From MED-G17 sp963991985 (GTDB taxonomy: Bacteria > Bacteroidota > Bacteroidia > NS11-12g > UBA9320): a DNA stretch of 64,000 nucleotides. How positions within the stretch are numbered: position 1 is the first letter of the stretch; every line of letters begins with the position of its first letter. The stretch is from positions 22,357 to 86,356 of the forward strand of contig CAXDRX010000006.1 in the NCBI GenBank assembly GCA_963991985.1, written 5' to 3'. Position numbers and translations under genes: made by a program. Shown piece after piece: positions 8,709-17,110 of the stretch. Below the pieces are notes generated by a model. That model did no database searches and had not been told where the DNA came from. It saw only the letters and a list, made by a program, of their open reading frames with translations.

Positions 8709-11186
8709 TCACCATTTCATAAAAATTCTAAAATTCAATCTTCTACTTGTGAGATAATTGGGAACTCCATAGGTTCTATTTTGGATGTCCTTTACCCATA
8801 TATAACTGATGGTATTATTAAAATCAAGCAAATTGAACAATTCAAGACTCATCCAAATTTTGTTGATGTTTTGGAATTTTGTTTTGGACAATTTTTCCAT
8901 GTTCACTTCTTTGCTCATCCCCATATCTACTCTTCTATACGCAGGAATTTTGATCTTGTCTTGGTAGCGATTGGTGCCCGAAAAGAAATAGGGAAGATTG
9001 GAACCATAGCTGAGGTTCATGTGAAGTTTAAAATTTTTGTTTTTCTTCAACTCATCTTGAAAAAGTAGGGAAAAATTGATTCTTTGGTCGGTGGGTCTTC
9101 TCAATAGATCACTGGTTGTTTTTTGGCCATTTTTTTGATACGTAATTTTTTCTTGTGTTTTCATTAGGCCCAAGCTAAACCAACTTTCTAATTCTGGAAT
9201 GAATTGCCCATTTACTCGGGCGTCAATCCCCGCGGCATATCCAGAGGAGCTTTGGTCAGACAAATAACGAATTCTGACATTGTCGATTAGATAGGGAATC
9301 ATATTGTTTAGCTGTTTGAAATACGCCTCACCGAAGAATTTAAATCTCCTCCCCCATAAGGTGAAATTTCGATCACCACCCGCCACATAATGAATAGACT
9401 GCTGTGCTTTGACATCGGTACTCAACAGGCCATTCAAATTCCTCATTTCTCGGTAAAATGGAGACTGATAATACATTCCAAAGGCAAATTTCAAAACCCA
9501 ATCTTGCTTGAACAGGCTATCGTATTTTTCTGCTCCAAAATTTTTCTTGATGTATTCATTGTATGCTTTGTTGGGTTCAAAAGAAAAGTTAATCCGAGGT
9601 GAAACAAAAAATTGCTGGTTGAGCTCCCAAAAATGTCCACGTAAGCCATAATCTAAATTTGCATTTTTGTTTCTATTCATGTTCCACTGGTGTTGAATAA
9701 ATCCTGTGGCTCTAAAACTCTTCAAATTGTTGTTGGATTTTAGATACTCATTCATTTGAATTTTTCGGCCATTGGTTTTGCTTACGTTGTATCCAGAACT
9801 ATCCTGGTAACGCCACTCTTTCAGCTCGTCTTTTATTTTTTCTTGTTGTATTTTCCCTCCCCAAAGAATTTGGTGATTTACATTGGGCATCCATTTGTTG
9901 CGAAAACCAATGTTGCTGACCAAGGCATTTAGCTGATTTCTTCCGTGGTCTATGAAATAGCCTATTCCCAAAGTATAAGCAGAATTGCCAAAATTGTCAG
10001 AACCCAAATTATTCTCCAACTGATCCAACCGATAAGCTCCTTCAACGGTAAAATATTCTACTTCTGTTGCGGTATATTGAGATGTAAATAGATTCGTTTT
10101 TACCTTGTCTGTCCATTTTATATCTAAACTTAGGCCATTAAAGAATGTCTGATATTGCAACTTTTCCTGTCCCCCAAAAGCAACGAATAACCTAAGCGCT
10201 TGATTAAAGGTGCCAAAGCTTGTTTCTTGGGACTGCGGGAGCAATAAAAATCGATTGTTGGCATAATTTGAAAGCCAATTGACTATTGCTTTTTTATGAA
10301 TTCGGTAAGATGTGAACAATTGAAAATCAATAAATCTGGGCGCATAGCTTCCCTGAACATCCAATGAATTTAACAAATATTGATTGGTTCTAAAACGAAA
10401 ACCACCCAACATCGAAAGACGATTATTTTTGGATAAATATCCTGAAAAAAGATTGGCACCTAAGAGACTAATTTCCGCTCCCAACAGATTCTTTTTTGGT
10501 TTTTTGTATTGAATATCCAAGACTGATGAAAGTTTGTCCCCATAATTTGCCGAGAAACCTCCCGCAGAAAACTTTATGTTTTCAACCAAATCGGTGTTGA
10601 TAAAACTCATCCCCTCCTGCTGGCCTGAACGAATCAGCTGGGGTCGATAAATTTCAAAACCATTCACGTAAACAAGGTTTTCATCAAAATTACCTCCTCT
10701 CACACTGAGTGCAGAAGAAAGTTCATTCCCCGACGAAACGCCTGGAAGTGTTTTTATAAAGGATTCGATTGAATTGCTTGGGTTTGGAAATTTTTGTAAG
10801 TCTTTTGGTTTAAGAATAAAAACACTAGGGGATTTCCTATATTTTTCAGCCACGATATTGACTTGAGAAATATCTGAAGCCAAATTAAGGGTGCATTTAT
10901 AATCCCAAATGCTTTTGTCTTTGAGTGGAGGCACCTCAACTTCCATTTCTTTATTCAAAAATGAAATTCTAATGAGGGTTGCTTTGTTTGGAACAATATT
11001 TAGAATAAAAAAACCCTTGTTGTCGGTACTTGTAAAATTGTTTCGACTTTCCAAAACGTCGGCGAACTCTAAGGGTTTGCCAAATTCATCGTAAACATAA
11101 CCCTGAACCACGGCCTGACCCCAATTTTTTTGGAGAAAGCAGAAAACCATCAAAAGCAATAAATACCCTCTACTCACTCGCTCCAA
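8709..11186 (-). CDS. TonB-dependent receptor with carboxypeptidase-regulatory-like domain
   Basis: This is an 825-residue outer-membrane receptor of the Bacteroidota SusC-like/TBDT superfamily. After a signal peptide (about residues 1-24, ending NWGQ) comes a CarboxypepD_reg-like beta domain (VVQGYVYDEFGKPLEFADV). The plug domain contains KTLPGVSSGNELSSALSVRG and the following VYVNGFEIYRP. The rest is a beta-barrel ending in FRIFMKW with a C-terminal aromatic residue. The substrate cannot be read from sequence and there is no SusD partner next to it. It lies 11 bases after rpe on the same strand. Confidence 0.9.
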   Translation of the reverse strand: MERVSRGYLLLLMVFCFLQKNWGQAVVQGYVYDEFGKPLEFADVLESRNNFTSTDNKGFFILNIVPNKATLIRISFLNKEMEVEVPPLKDKSIWDYKCTLNLASDISQVNIVAEKYRKSPSVFILKPKDLQKFPNPSNSIESFIKTLPGVSSGNELSSALSVRGGNFDENLVYVNGFEIYRPQLIRSGQQEGMSFINTDLVENIKFSAGGFSANYGDKLSSVLDIQYKKPKKNLLGAEISLLGANLFSGYLSKNNRLSMLGGFRFRTNQYLLNSLDVQGSYAPRFIDFQLFTSYRIHKKAIVNWLSNYANNRFLLLPQSQETSFGTFNQALRLFVAFGGQEKLQYQTFFNGLSLDIKWTDKVKTNLFTSQYTATEVEYFTVEGAYRLDQLENNLGSDNFGNSAYTLGIGYFIDHGRNQLNALVSNIGFRNKWMPNVNHQILWGGKIQQEKIKDELKEWRYQDSSGYNVSKTNGRKIQMNEYLKSNNNLKSFRATGFIQHQWNMNRNKNANLDYGLRGHFWELNQQFFVSPRINFSFEPNKAYNEYIKKNFGAEKYDSLFKQDWVLKFAFGMYYQSPFYREMRNLNGLLSTDVKAQQSIHYVAGGDRNFTLWGRRFKFFGEAYFKQLNNMIPYLIDNVRIRYLSDQSSSGYAAGIDARVNGQFIPELESWFSLGLMKTQEKITYQKNGQKTTSDLLRRPTDQRINFSLLFQDELKKNKNFKLHMNLSYGSNLPYFFSGTNRYQDKIKIPAYRRVDMGMSKEVNMEKLSKTKFQNINKIWMSLELFNLLDFNNTISYIWVKDIQNRTYGVPNYLTSRRLNFRIFMKW

Positions 11187-11197
11187 AACGTAAATCT

Positions 11198-11845
11198 CTA
11201 AGGTTTAGTATTTCGTATTTCCGCAATGGCCTTTTGGGGATTTTTTGCTTTAAAAACGGCACTACCCGCCACCAAAATATCTGCACCCATCTCATAAAGA
11301 TACTTTGCATTTTTGGTTGTCACTCCACCATCTATTTCAATTTTGAAATTTAATTTTTTTTGCTTTCTCAAGTGCGCCAATTGTTGAATTTTATCAATCG
11401 TTTCAGGAATGAATTCTTGTCCTCCAAACCCAGGATTCACACCCATCAAGCAAATCAAGTCTACATTTTCTAAAATACCCAAAATACTAGCAATGGAAGT
11501 ATGTGGATTGATGGCCAAGCCTCTTTTGATATCAAAAGATTTTATGTGTTGCAGCGTTCGGTGCAAGTGAATACATGTCTCAAAATGTACGCTAATCACT
11601 TCAGGCTTAAACTTGGCAAAGCCTTCGATATAAAAATCAGGATTTGTTATCATGAGGTGGATATCCAATGGTTTACTCACCCTATCTTTGAGCGCCTCAA
11701 GAACAGGAAACCCAAAGGAGATATTGGGTACAAAATGGCCATCCATCACATCAATGTGGTACCAGTCCGCATCGCTTTGCTCTACCATATCAACTGCTTT
11801 GTGTAGATGGAGAAAATCTGCGGAGAGTAAAGAGGGAGCGATCAT
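11198..11845 (-). CDS. rpe: Ribulose-phosphate 3-epimerase
   Basis: This enzyme interconverts ribulose 5-phosphate and xylulose 5-phosphate in the pentose phosphate pathway. The 215-residue TIM barrel starts APSLLSADFLHL. It has the metal/catalytic motifs HIDVMDGHFVPNISFG (His and Asp), DIHLMI, the phosphate loop MGVNPGFGGQEF, and EIDGGVTTKNA with the catalytic Asp, then DILVAGSAVF. Its length and all motifs are normal. It lies just downstream of dciA (one base between them) and upstream of the TonB receptor. Confidence 0.97.
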   Translation of the reverse strand: MIAPSLLSADFLHLHKAVDMVEQSDADWYHIDVMDGHFVPNISFGFPVLEALKDRVSKPLDIHLMITNPDFYIEGFAKFKPEVISVHFETCIHLHRTLQHIKSFDIKRGLAINPHTSIASILGILENVDLICLMGVNPGFGGQEFIPETIDKIQQLAHLRKQKKLNFKIEIDGGVTTKNAKYLYEMGADILVAGSAVFKAKNPQKAIAEIRNTKP

Positions 11846-11846
11846 A

Positions 11847-12131
11847 CTATTTAATAATTATTTTTTGAATGACCGGCCTCTGGATGTATTGATTGATTTT
11901 TTCGATCAACTGTTTTCTCATAAAAACCATCTCATTTTTGAGTGGAGCAGAATCAATTTCAACAAACATAAAAGAACCTTTAAACTCAATATGGGATGTG
12001 TTTTTTGCGATAATGGGACCCACTATTTTATGCCAATCAGACTTTATTTTGGTGGTATAAAGTTTATTCTCCAGTCCATACATTTTCGTAAAATTTTTGA
12101 GAACAGAGCTAATTGGAGATTCTTCGGCCAT
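11847..12131 (-). CDS. dciA: DUF721 protein, DciA-like replicative helicase loader
   Basis: This 94-residue protein has the DUF721 pattern: a helical start (SPISSVLKNFTKMYGLENKL), then the core KIKSDWHKIVGPIIAKNTSHI, and a beta-rich half FMFVEIDSAPLKNEMVFMRKQ before a final helix. DUF721 defines DciA, the ancestral loader of the replicative helicase in bacteria that lack DnaC/DnaI. It sits 8 bases after recF. dciA is next to recF in several phyla, including Mycobacterium, which supports a replication role here. Function is inferred from family and context. Confidence 0.85.
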   Translation of the reverse strand: MAEESPISSVLKNFTKMYGLENKLYTTKIKSDWHKIVGPIIAKNTSHIEFKGSFMFVEIDSAPLKNEMVFMRKQLIEKINQYIQRPVIQKIIIK

Positions 12132-12139
12132 GGTTCAAA

Positions 12140-13201
12140 TTACAGTTGAATACAGTTATTATGCAAGTTCAATTCTTCAAAAATTGAATTTAAGGTGGAT
12201 GCTCGGGTGTCTGAAATGATGATTTGCGCATCTTTAATTTTTGATAAAAAATGAATGAAATTTCGGAGTCTCTCCAGATCCAATCTGTCATTCATATCGT
12301 CAATCAACAAAACAGGAGTTTGTTTGGTCTTTTTTTCAAACCACTGAAATACTGCACACTTAAGGGCCACAACAAAATTCTTGATTTGACCTTGCGAGGC
12401 GTGACTTTTTGTATTCATCCCCAAAGTGAGGAATTTTAAATCGTCTTTGTGAATGCCCATTAAAGTTCTTTTTCCCAAAATATCTGCGCTTCGATTGCTC
12501 ATAAATTCATGTTCAAAATCGTCTTCCAGGACTCTTGTTTCGTAATAAATATCTACCTTTTCATGCACACCTGCTATTTCTTGATAATTGGCCTGAAATA
12601 AGGGCAATATTTCTTGAATAAAAATCGATCTGAATTGGGCAATATTTTTTGCCAATGCGATCAATTCGGTATCGTAAATATCCAAGAGATAAGTGTCTGG
12701 CTTGTGTGAATATAGATTCTTTAGATATCTGTTTCTCTGTGCCAATATTTTATGATATCTCACCAAATCGATTAAAAAATCCTTGCTCACAAGGGCTATG
12801 TTTCGATCCATAAACTTTCGACGAATTTCGCCCAGACCCTCAACTAAATTGAGGTCATTGGGCGCTACCCAAACAACATAAAACTGACCATAATAATCAC
12901 TTATTTTCGAAATTTTATCTTCGTTCAAAAAAAACTGCTTTTTCCCTTTTTGGAAGGCGACTTTTGCTCTTGAATGATGAACATCTCCTTCTAGCGTAAA
13001 GTAGTCGGATGAAATATTTACCATACTTTTTTCAGAAGACGTCAAAAAACTTTTGGAAAGCATCAAATAAGCGACCGCTTCTAAAAGACTTGTTTTGCCT
13101 GCCCCATTGTTGCCAACCACCACATTAAATCCCTCTTTAAATGCGAACTCTTTGGCCTTGTGGTTTCTAAAATTTTGTATCTTTAAGTTATGGATTTTCA
13201 A
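12140..13201 (-). CDS. recF: DNA replication and repair protein RecF
   Basis: RecF is an SMC-like ATPase that helps load RecA at gapped DNA. The 353-residue protein has the N-terminal motif KIQNFRNHKAKEF, Walker A GNNGAGKTSLLEAV near residue 33, the RecF stretch RRKFMDRNIALVSKDF near 128, a signature-like ASQGQIKNFVVALK near 267 and Walker B VLLIDDMNDRLD near 298. All elements are present. It begins a minus-strand group with dciA and rpe. It is divergent from pdhA, with only 40 bases between the start codons. Confidence 0.97.
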   Translation of the reverse strand: MKIHNLKIQNFRNHKAKEFAFKEGFNVVVGNNGAGKTSLLEAVAYLMLSKSFLTSSEKSMVNISSDYFTLEGDVHHSRAKVAFQKGKKQFFLNEDKISKISDYYGQFYVVWVAPNDLNLVEGLGEIRRKFMDRNIALVSKDFLIDLVRYHKILAQRNRYLKNLYSHKPDTYLLDIYDTELIALAKNIAQFRSIFIQEILPLFQANYQEIAGVHEKVDIYYETRVLEDDFEHEFMSNRSADILGKRTLMGIHKDDLKFLTLGMNTKSHASQGQIKNFVVALKCAVFQWFEKKTKQTPVLLIDDMNDRLDLERLRNFIHFLSKIKDAQIIISDTRASTLNSIFEELNLHNNCIQL

Positions 13202-13225
13202 TCCTAATTTATCGGTTAAAAATAA

Positions 13226-13233
13226 TACTTTTG
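13226..13233 (+). promoter_or_regulatory. Bacteroidota -7 promoter element for pdhA
   Basis: TACTTTTG is an exact match to the Bacteroidota -7 consensus TAnnTTTG. It lies 8 bases before the pdhA ATG at 13242, so the transcript would have a very short leader. No clear TTG -33 element is present at the usual distance. Confidence 0.6.
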
Positions 13234-13241
13234 TCTTTCCA

Positions 13242-14231
13242 ATGGCAAAGGTAAGTCATAGCAAAGCAACCTACTTAGAGTGGTATCGTTTGATGGTTCT
13301 GATCAGAAAATTTGAGCTCAAATCGGCGCAAATGTATGGTCAACAAAAAATTAGAGGATTTCTGCACTTATACAGTGGTCAAGAAGCAGTCATTGCTGGC
13401 ACAATGAGTGCTATCGAGAAAAGTGACAAACTAATCACAGCTTATCGAGATCACGGCCACGCTTTGGCTGTTGGCGTTTCAGCAAATGAATGTATGGCAG
13501 AGTTGTATGGCAAATCAACTGGTTGTACCAAAGGAAAAGGCGGTAGTATGCACTTTTTTGCCGCTGACAAAAATTATTTTGGTGGACATGGAATTGTGGG
13601 AGGCCAAATTCCACTTGGGGCAGGTATTGCTATGGCAGATAAATATCAAAACAACAAATCGGTAACTTTTTGCTTCATGGGAGATGGAGCAGTAAGACAG
13701 GGTGCTTTGCATGAGACTTTCAACATGGCAATGCTTTGGAAATTACCTGTTGTTTTTGTGATTGAAAACAATCAATACGCAATGGGGACATCTGTGGAAA
13801 GGACAACAAATGTTTTGGACTTATATAAGATTGGAAGTGCGTATGAGATGCCTGCAGAGGCTGTGGATGGAATGGACTGTGAAGCGGTGCATGCTTCTAT
13901 ATCCAAGGCTGCCAAGCGTGCAAGAGAAGGAAATGGGCCTAGCTTGTTGGAAATGAAAACTTACAGATATCGTGGGCATTCGATGAGCGACCCAGGAAAT
14001 TACCGAAGTAAAGATGAGTTGAAATCTTTCCAAGAAGAAGACCCCATTGGAAAAACAAAAATGCGCATGCTCCAGAAAAAATTTGCGACAGAGAAAGAAA
14101 TTACGGCCATTGAGTCCGCACAAGAAAAAATTGTTGAAGAATCTGTACTTTTTGCAGAAAATTCTCCATTTCCAAGCGCAGACGAATTGCATAAAGATGT
14201 TTACATTGGAGACTATCCTTTCATAAAATAA
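13242..14231 (+). CDS. pdhA: Pyruvate dehydrogenase E1 component, alpha subunit
   Basis: E1-alpha binds thiamine diphosphate with E1-beta and decarboxylates pyruvate. The product (329 residues from the ATG at 13242) contains the substrate/phosphorylation-loop-like RFYRYRGHSMSDP region (YRYRGHSMSDPGNYR). It also has the ThDP motif GDG-x(about 25)-N: FMGDGAVRQGALHET, then ENNQYAMGTS. EKSDKLITAYRDHGHALA lies near the N-terminus. The reading to 13095 would run into recF on the other strand, and the ATG after the -7 element is clearly better. No E1-beta gene is in this window. The next gene, crtD-like, begins immediately at the stop codon. Confidence 0.95.
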   Translation: MAKVSHSKATYLEWYRLMVLIRKFELKSAQMYGQQKIRGFLHLYSGQEAVIAGTMSAIEKSDKLITAYRDHGHALAVGVSANECMAELYGKSTGCTKGKGGSMHFFAADKNYFGGHGIVGGQIPLGAGIAMADKYQNNKSVTFCFMGDGAVRQGALHETFNMAMLWKLPVVFVIENNQYAMGTSVERTTNVLDLYKIGSAYEMPAEAVDGMDCEAVHASISKAAKRAREGNGPSLLEMKTYRYRGHSMSDPGNYRSKDELKSFQEEDPIGKTKMRMLQKKFATEKEITAIESAQEKIVEESVLFAENSPFPSADELHKDVYIGDYPFIK

Positions 14232-14233
14232 TC

Positions 14234-15700
14234 ATCAAAAAAAAGATAGCCATAATTGGATCAGGTGTTGCCGGAATGGCTGCTGCATGCCGTCTTCAAT
14301 CTAAAGGATTTGATGTTCACGTTTTCGAGCAAGCGGAGCAGGTAGGTGGGAAATTGAATGAAATTGTTTTGGGCGATTATCGTTTTGATCGTGGTCCCAG
14401 TTTATTCACAATGCCCCATTGGATGGATCAACTCTTTTTGGATTGCAATCAAGAGCCAAAAGACTATTTCCAATCCAAACCACTGGATATTGTATGCAAA
14501 TATTTTTGGGAAGATGGTACGCAAATGGCAGTGCCTCAAGGATCGGAAAATATTGTGAACACGCTGCATCAATCATTGGGGGAACCCAAAAAAAATATTA
14601 GAAAATATCTAAAAAAGTCTTCCTTTATATTTCATCATACAAGTCATATTTTCCTTGAGAAAAGCCTTCACAAGTTATCTACCTATCTCAACTACAAAGC
14701 ATTAAAATCAATCTTGGTGCTTCCTTTTCTCGGCATTTTTAAGTCAATGAATCTTGCCCACACAATTTTTTTTGAAAAAAGAAAAGCAGTACAATATTTC
14801 AATCGCTATGCCACTTACAATGGCTCCAATCCCTACCAAGCACCGAGCACTTTAGGCGTCATCCCTCATATCGAAAATTTTTTTGGTGCACATGCTCCCA
14901 AAGGTGGCATGTATTCTATTGCCCAAAGCATTCATAATCTCGGCAAAAAACTAGGTGTTTCTTTTCATTTGGGCAAAAAAATCACACACGTTGAAATAGT
15001 GAATAAAAAAGCGCAAAAGATTTTTTTTGAGGATACTCATTTTGATTTGGACTATTTGGTGTGTAATGGAGACATCAGTAGCATCTATCCATTATTTTCT
15101 GATTGGAATGGGAAAAAGAAAAAATTAGAGGAACCCTCAAGCTCTGCACTCATTTTTTATTGGGGCATCAATAAGGAATTCAAAAATCTGGATGTTCACA
15201 ATATTTTTTTTTCAAACGATTATGAAAAAGAATTTGAATCAATTTTCAATAATAAAATTATTGACGAAGACCCAACCATATACATTAACATATCATCGAA
15301 ATACGCCATCGCAGACGCGCCTAAAGGGAAAGAAAACTGGTTTGTCATGGTCAATGCTCCCTATGACGATGAGCAAAATTGGGAAACCATAAAAATGCAA
15401 ACGAAAAAGTCGGTTTTAGAAAAACTGCAAAGGGTATTGGGTGAAAATATTTCTGATCTTATTGAGCAAGAAGTTATTTGGACTCCAAAAGAAATCGAAA
15501 AACACACCTCTTCCTTTAAGGGTGCGCTTTATGGGAGCTCTTCTAATAAAAGAACTGCAGCATTTTTTAGGCATCGCAACAAAAGCAAAACCTATCAAAA
15601 CATCTATTTTTGTGGAGGTAGCGTTCATCCGGGCGGAGGCATCCCTTTGTGTCTTCAGTCTGCAAAGATTACCGCTGAACTTTTGATCAATGCCAAGTAA
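14234..15700 (+). CDS. Phytoene desaturase-family oxidoreductase, CrtD-like, with non-canonical start
   Basis: This is an FAD-dependent carotenoid desaturase/hydratase-family enzyme (about 488 residues). The dinucleotide-binding motif KKIAIIGSGVAGMAAA begins directly after the pdhA stop. The next landmarks are VFEQAEQVGGKLNE and DRGPSLFTMP, and the C-terminal YFCGGSVHPGGGIPLCLQSA is typical of CrtI/CrtD. The first ATG (14276) lies inside the GxGxxG motif, and no ATG, GTG or TTG lies upstream in frame before a stop at 14192. The likely start is ATC at 14234, or at 14231 overlapping the pdhA TAA. The adjacent CruF-like gene suggests a 3',4'-desaturase (CrtD) acting on a 1'-hydroxycarotenoid. 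That specificity is inferred. Confidence 0.85.
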   Translation: MKKKIAIIGSGVAGMAAACRLQSKGFDVHVFEQAEQVGGKLNEIVLGDYRFDRGPSLFTMPHWMDQLFLDCNQEPKDYFQSKPLDIVCKYFWEDGTQMAVPQGSENIVNTLHQSLGEPKKNIRKYLKKSSFIFHHTSHIFLEKSLHKLSTYLNYKALKSILVLPFLGIFKSMNLAHTIFFEKRKAVQYFNRYATYNGSNPYQAPSTLGVIPHIENFFGAHAPKGGMYSIAQSIHNLGKKLGVSFHLGKKITHVEIVNKKAQKIFFEDTHFDLDYLVCNGDISSIYPLFSDWNGKKKKLEEPSSSALIFYWGINKEFKNLDVHNIFFSNDYEKEFESIFNNKIIDEDPTIYINISSKYAIADAPKGKENWFVMVNAPYDDEQNWETIKMQTKKSVLEKLQRVLGENISDLIEQEVIWTPKEIEKHTSSFKGALYGSSSNKRTAAFFRHRNKSKTYQNIYFCGGSVHPGGGIPLCLQSAKITAELLINAK

Positions 15701-16322
15701 TCACGAAAAACGACTCATATATTTTGTTGCCTTTGTCCACATCATTGGTTTTGTAGGAATTAATTTTACGCCCTTCACCAGATTTTTTCTTGAAGCTTCG
15801 CAATTCAATTTTTATTTCGTGGCTTTGTGTTTTGCTTTAAGTTTAAAAAAAATAAACCCCAAGCAATTGATTGGTCTTATTTCCATATTTTCCCTTGGCA
15901 TGCTCGTAGAAATTATAGGCGTAAAAACAGGGTTTCCCTTTGGAGATTATTTTTATACCAAAAGATTGGGCATTCAACTGGCAAAGGTGCCAGTTTGTAT
16001 TGGTTTCAATTGGATCTTGGTTTGTCTTGGGAGCATGGCTTGGGGAAAATTTATTTCACCAAAGTTTTCGTGGGTTATTGCCTTAAGTGTTTTACTTGTA
16101 TTCGACTTGTTGCTCGAACCTGTGGCAATAAAGTTAGGCTACTGGGTCTGGAACAATCACAATCCACCAATCAAGAATTATCTTTCATGGCTAATTATTG
16201 GCGCAATGGGCATGAAGATTTCAAAAAAATTTGACCTTCCCAATAGCTATTTTTTACAAGCTGTTTTGGCCATTCAATTGTTGTTTTTTCTTAGCTTCAA
16301 ATTGTTCAATGGTTTGAATTAA
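15690..16322 (+). CDS. Carotenoid biosynthesis membrane protein, CruF-like 1',2'-hydratase (DUF422)
   Basis: This 210-residue polytopic protein of the carotenoid-biosynthesis/DUF422 family is predicted to have about six to seven membrane helices. Family landmarks are the acidic-helix segments LGMLVEIIGVKTGFPFGDY with Y-x-x-x-L-G, GFNWILVCLGSMAWG, and FDLLLEPVAIKLGYWVW, then the P-I-K-N-Y-L-S-W segment. CruF adds water to the psi-end of carotenoids (1',2'-hydratase). The start codon overlaps the end of the CrtD-like gene by 11 bases, implying translational coupling. Together they would make the hydroxylated, 3',4'-desaturated end group of myxol, saproxanthin or flexixanthin-type pigments. The family is clear and the exact product is inferred. 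Confidence 0.87.
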   Translation: MPSNHEKRLIYFVAFVHIIGFVGINFTPFTRFFLEASQFNFYFVALCFALSLKKINPKQLIGLISIFSLGMLVEIIGVKTGFPFGDYFYTKRLGIQLAKVPVCIGFNWILVCLGSMAWGKFISPKFSWVIALSVLLVFDLLLEPVAIKLGYWVWNNHNPPIKNYLSWLIIGAMGMKISKKFDLPNSYFLQAVLAIQLLFFLSFKLFNGLN

Positions 16323-16342
16323 TTTAACAAAATTTATTTTTG
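16313..16342 (+). promoter_or_regulatory. Promoter upstream of the TPR membrane protein and ribH
   Basis: TTTG at 16313-16316, then 18 bases, then TATTTTTG at 16335-16342 is a full Bacteroidota -33/-7 promoter. It begins inside the last codons of the cruF-like gene and ends 12 bases before the ATG at 16355. This separates the TPR-ribH unit from the carotenoid genes. Confidence 0.7.
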
Positions 16343-16354
16343 CCTCGATAAACC

Positions 16355-17110
16355 ATGACGGAAGAAAATAACGAGGAGATTTTCGAGGAAGATATCCCTC
16401 AAGAGGACAAACCCAAAAATCAAAAAAAACTCAATAATTTAGAGGATTCTTTTGAGGAAGAATTTACACCAAGTGGAAATGTATTGGTCGATTTTTACCG
16501 AAAAAATAAAAACATTGCTACGATTGCCCTCCTAACGTTTCTGATTGTTTTGGGTGGATCATGGTATTACTTTGCTCGATGGGTTCCAGAAAAAAACAAA
16601 GAGGCAGAGAATGCGCTATTCTACACCGAAGATTATTTTGCTCGTGATTCCATGAATTTGGTATTGAACGGGGACGGAATTCATCCAGGTGCATTAGAAA
16701 TTATTGAAGATTATGGCAATACAAATGCAGGGAATAAAGCACGCTACATGGCAGGAATTGCATACTTGAATACGGGTCAATATCAAGAGGCAACAAAGAT
16801 GTTTTCCAAAACCACTTTTCGAGATAAGTATTTGGGGTCCATGGTAAGTATCTTATTGGGTGATTCTTATGCAGAACTTGGAGAAATAGCCAAAGCAGGG
16901 AAATATTATATGAAAGCATTCAAAAATTCAGACAATGTAATGACCGCCCCCTACGCATTACAAAAAGCCGCCATTGCATTTGAAAAAATTGAGGCTTACC
17001 AAAAGGCAATTGATGCTTATCAAATTTTACTGGATGATTTCAGTGATTCCGAATTTGCTCAGAATGCAGAAGTCTCCATCCACAGTTTGCAAAGCAAAAT
17101 CAGTCGTTAA
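16355..17110 (+). CDS. Single-pass membrane protein with TPR repeats
   Basis: The 251-residue product has an acidic cytoplasmic N-terminus (residues 1-45, rich in Glu/Asp) and one membrane helix (about 53-72, IATIALLTFLIVLGGSWYYF). A periplasmic tetratricopeptide region follows: ARYMAGIAYLNTGQYQEATKMF, then LGDSYAELGEIAKAGKYYMKA and AYQKAIDAYQILLDDF. The topology resembles YfgM-like/ancillary SecYEG-chaperone proteins, common in Bacteroidota as 'tetratricopeptide repeat protein'. A scaffolding role in envelope protein biogenesis is inferred. It has its own promoter and ends immediately before ribH. Confidence 0.8.
   Translation: MTEENNEEIFEEDIPQEDKPKNQKKLNNLEDSFEEEFTPSGNVLVDFYRKNKNIATIALLTFLIVLGGSWYYFARWVPEKNKEAENALFYTEDYFARDSMNLVLNGDGIHPGALEIIEDYGNTNAGNKARYMAGIAYLNTGQYQEATKMFSKTTFRDKYLGSMVSILLGDSYAELGEIAKAGKYYMKAFKNSDNVMTAPYALQKAAIAFEKIEAYQKAIDAYQILLDDFSDSEFAQNAEVSIHSLQSKISR

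Noticed and set aside
11652..12149. A 165-codon plus-strand open frame
   Set aside because: It is antisense to rpe and dciA, both clearly recognised. The composition is that of a shadow frame.
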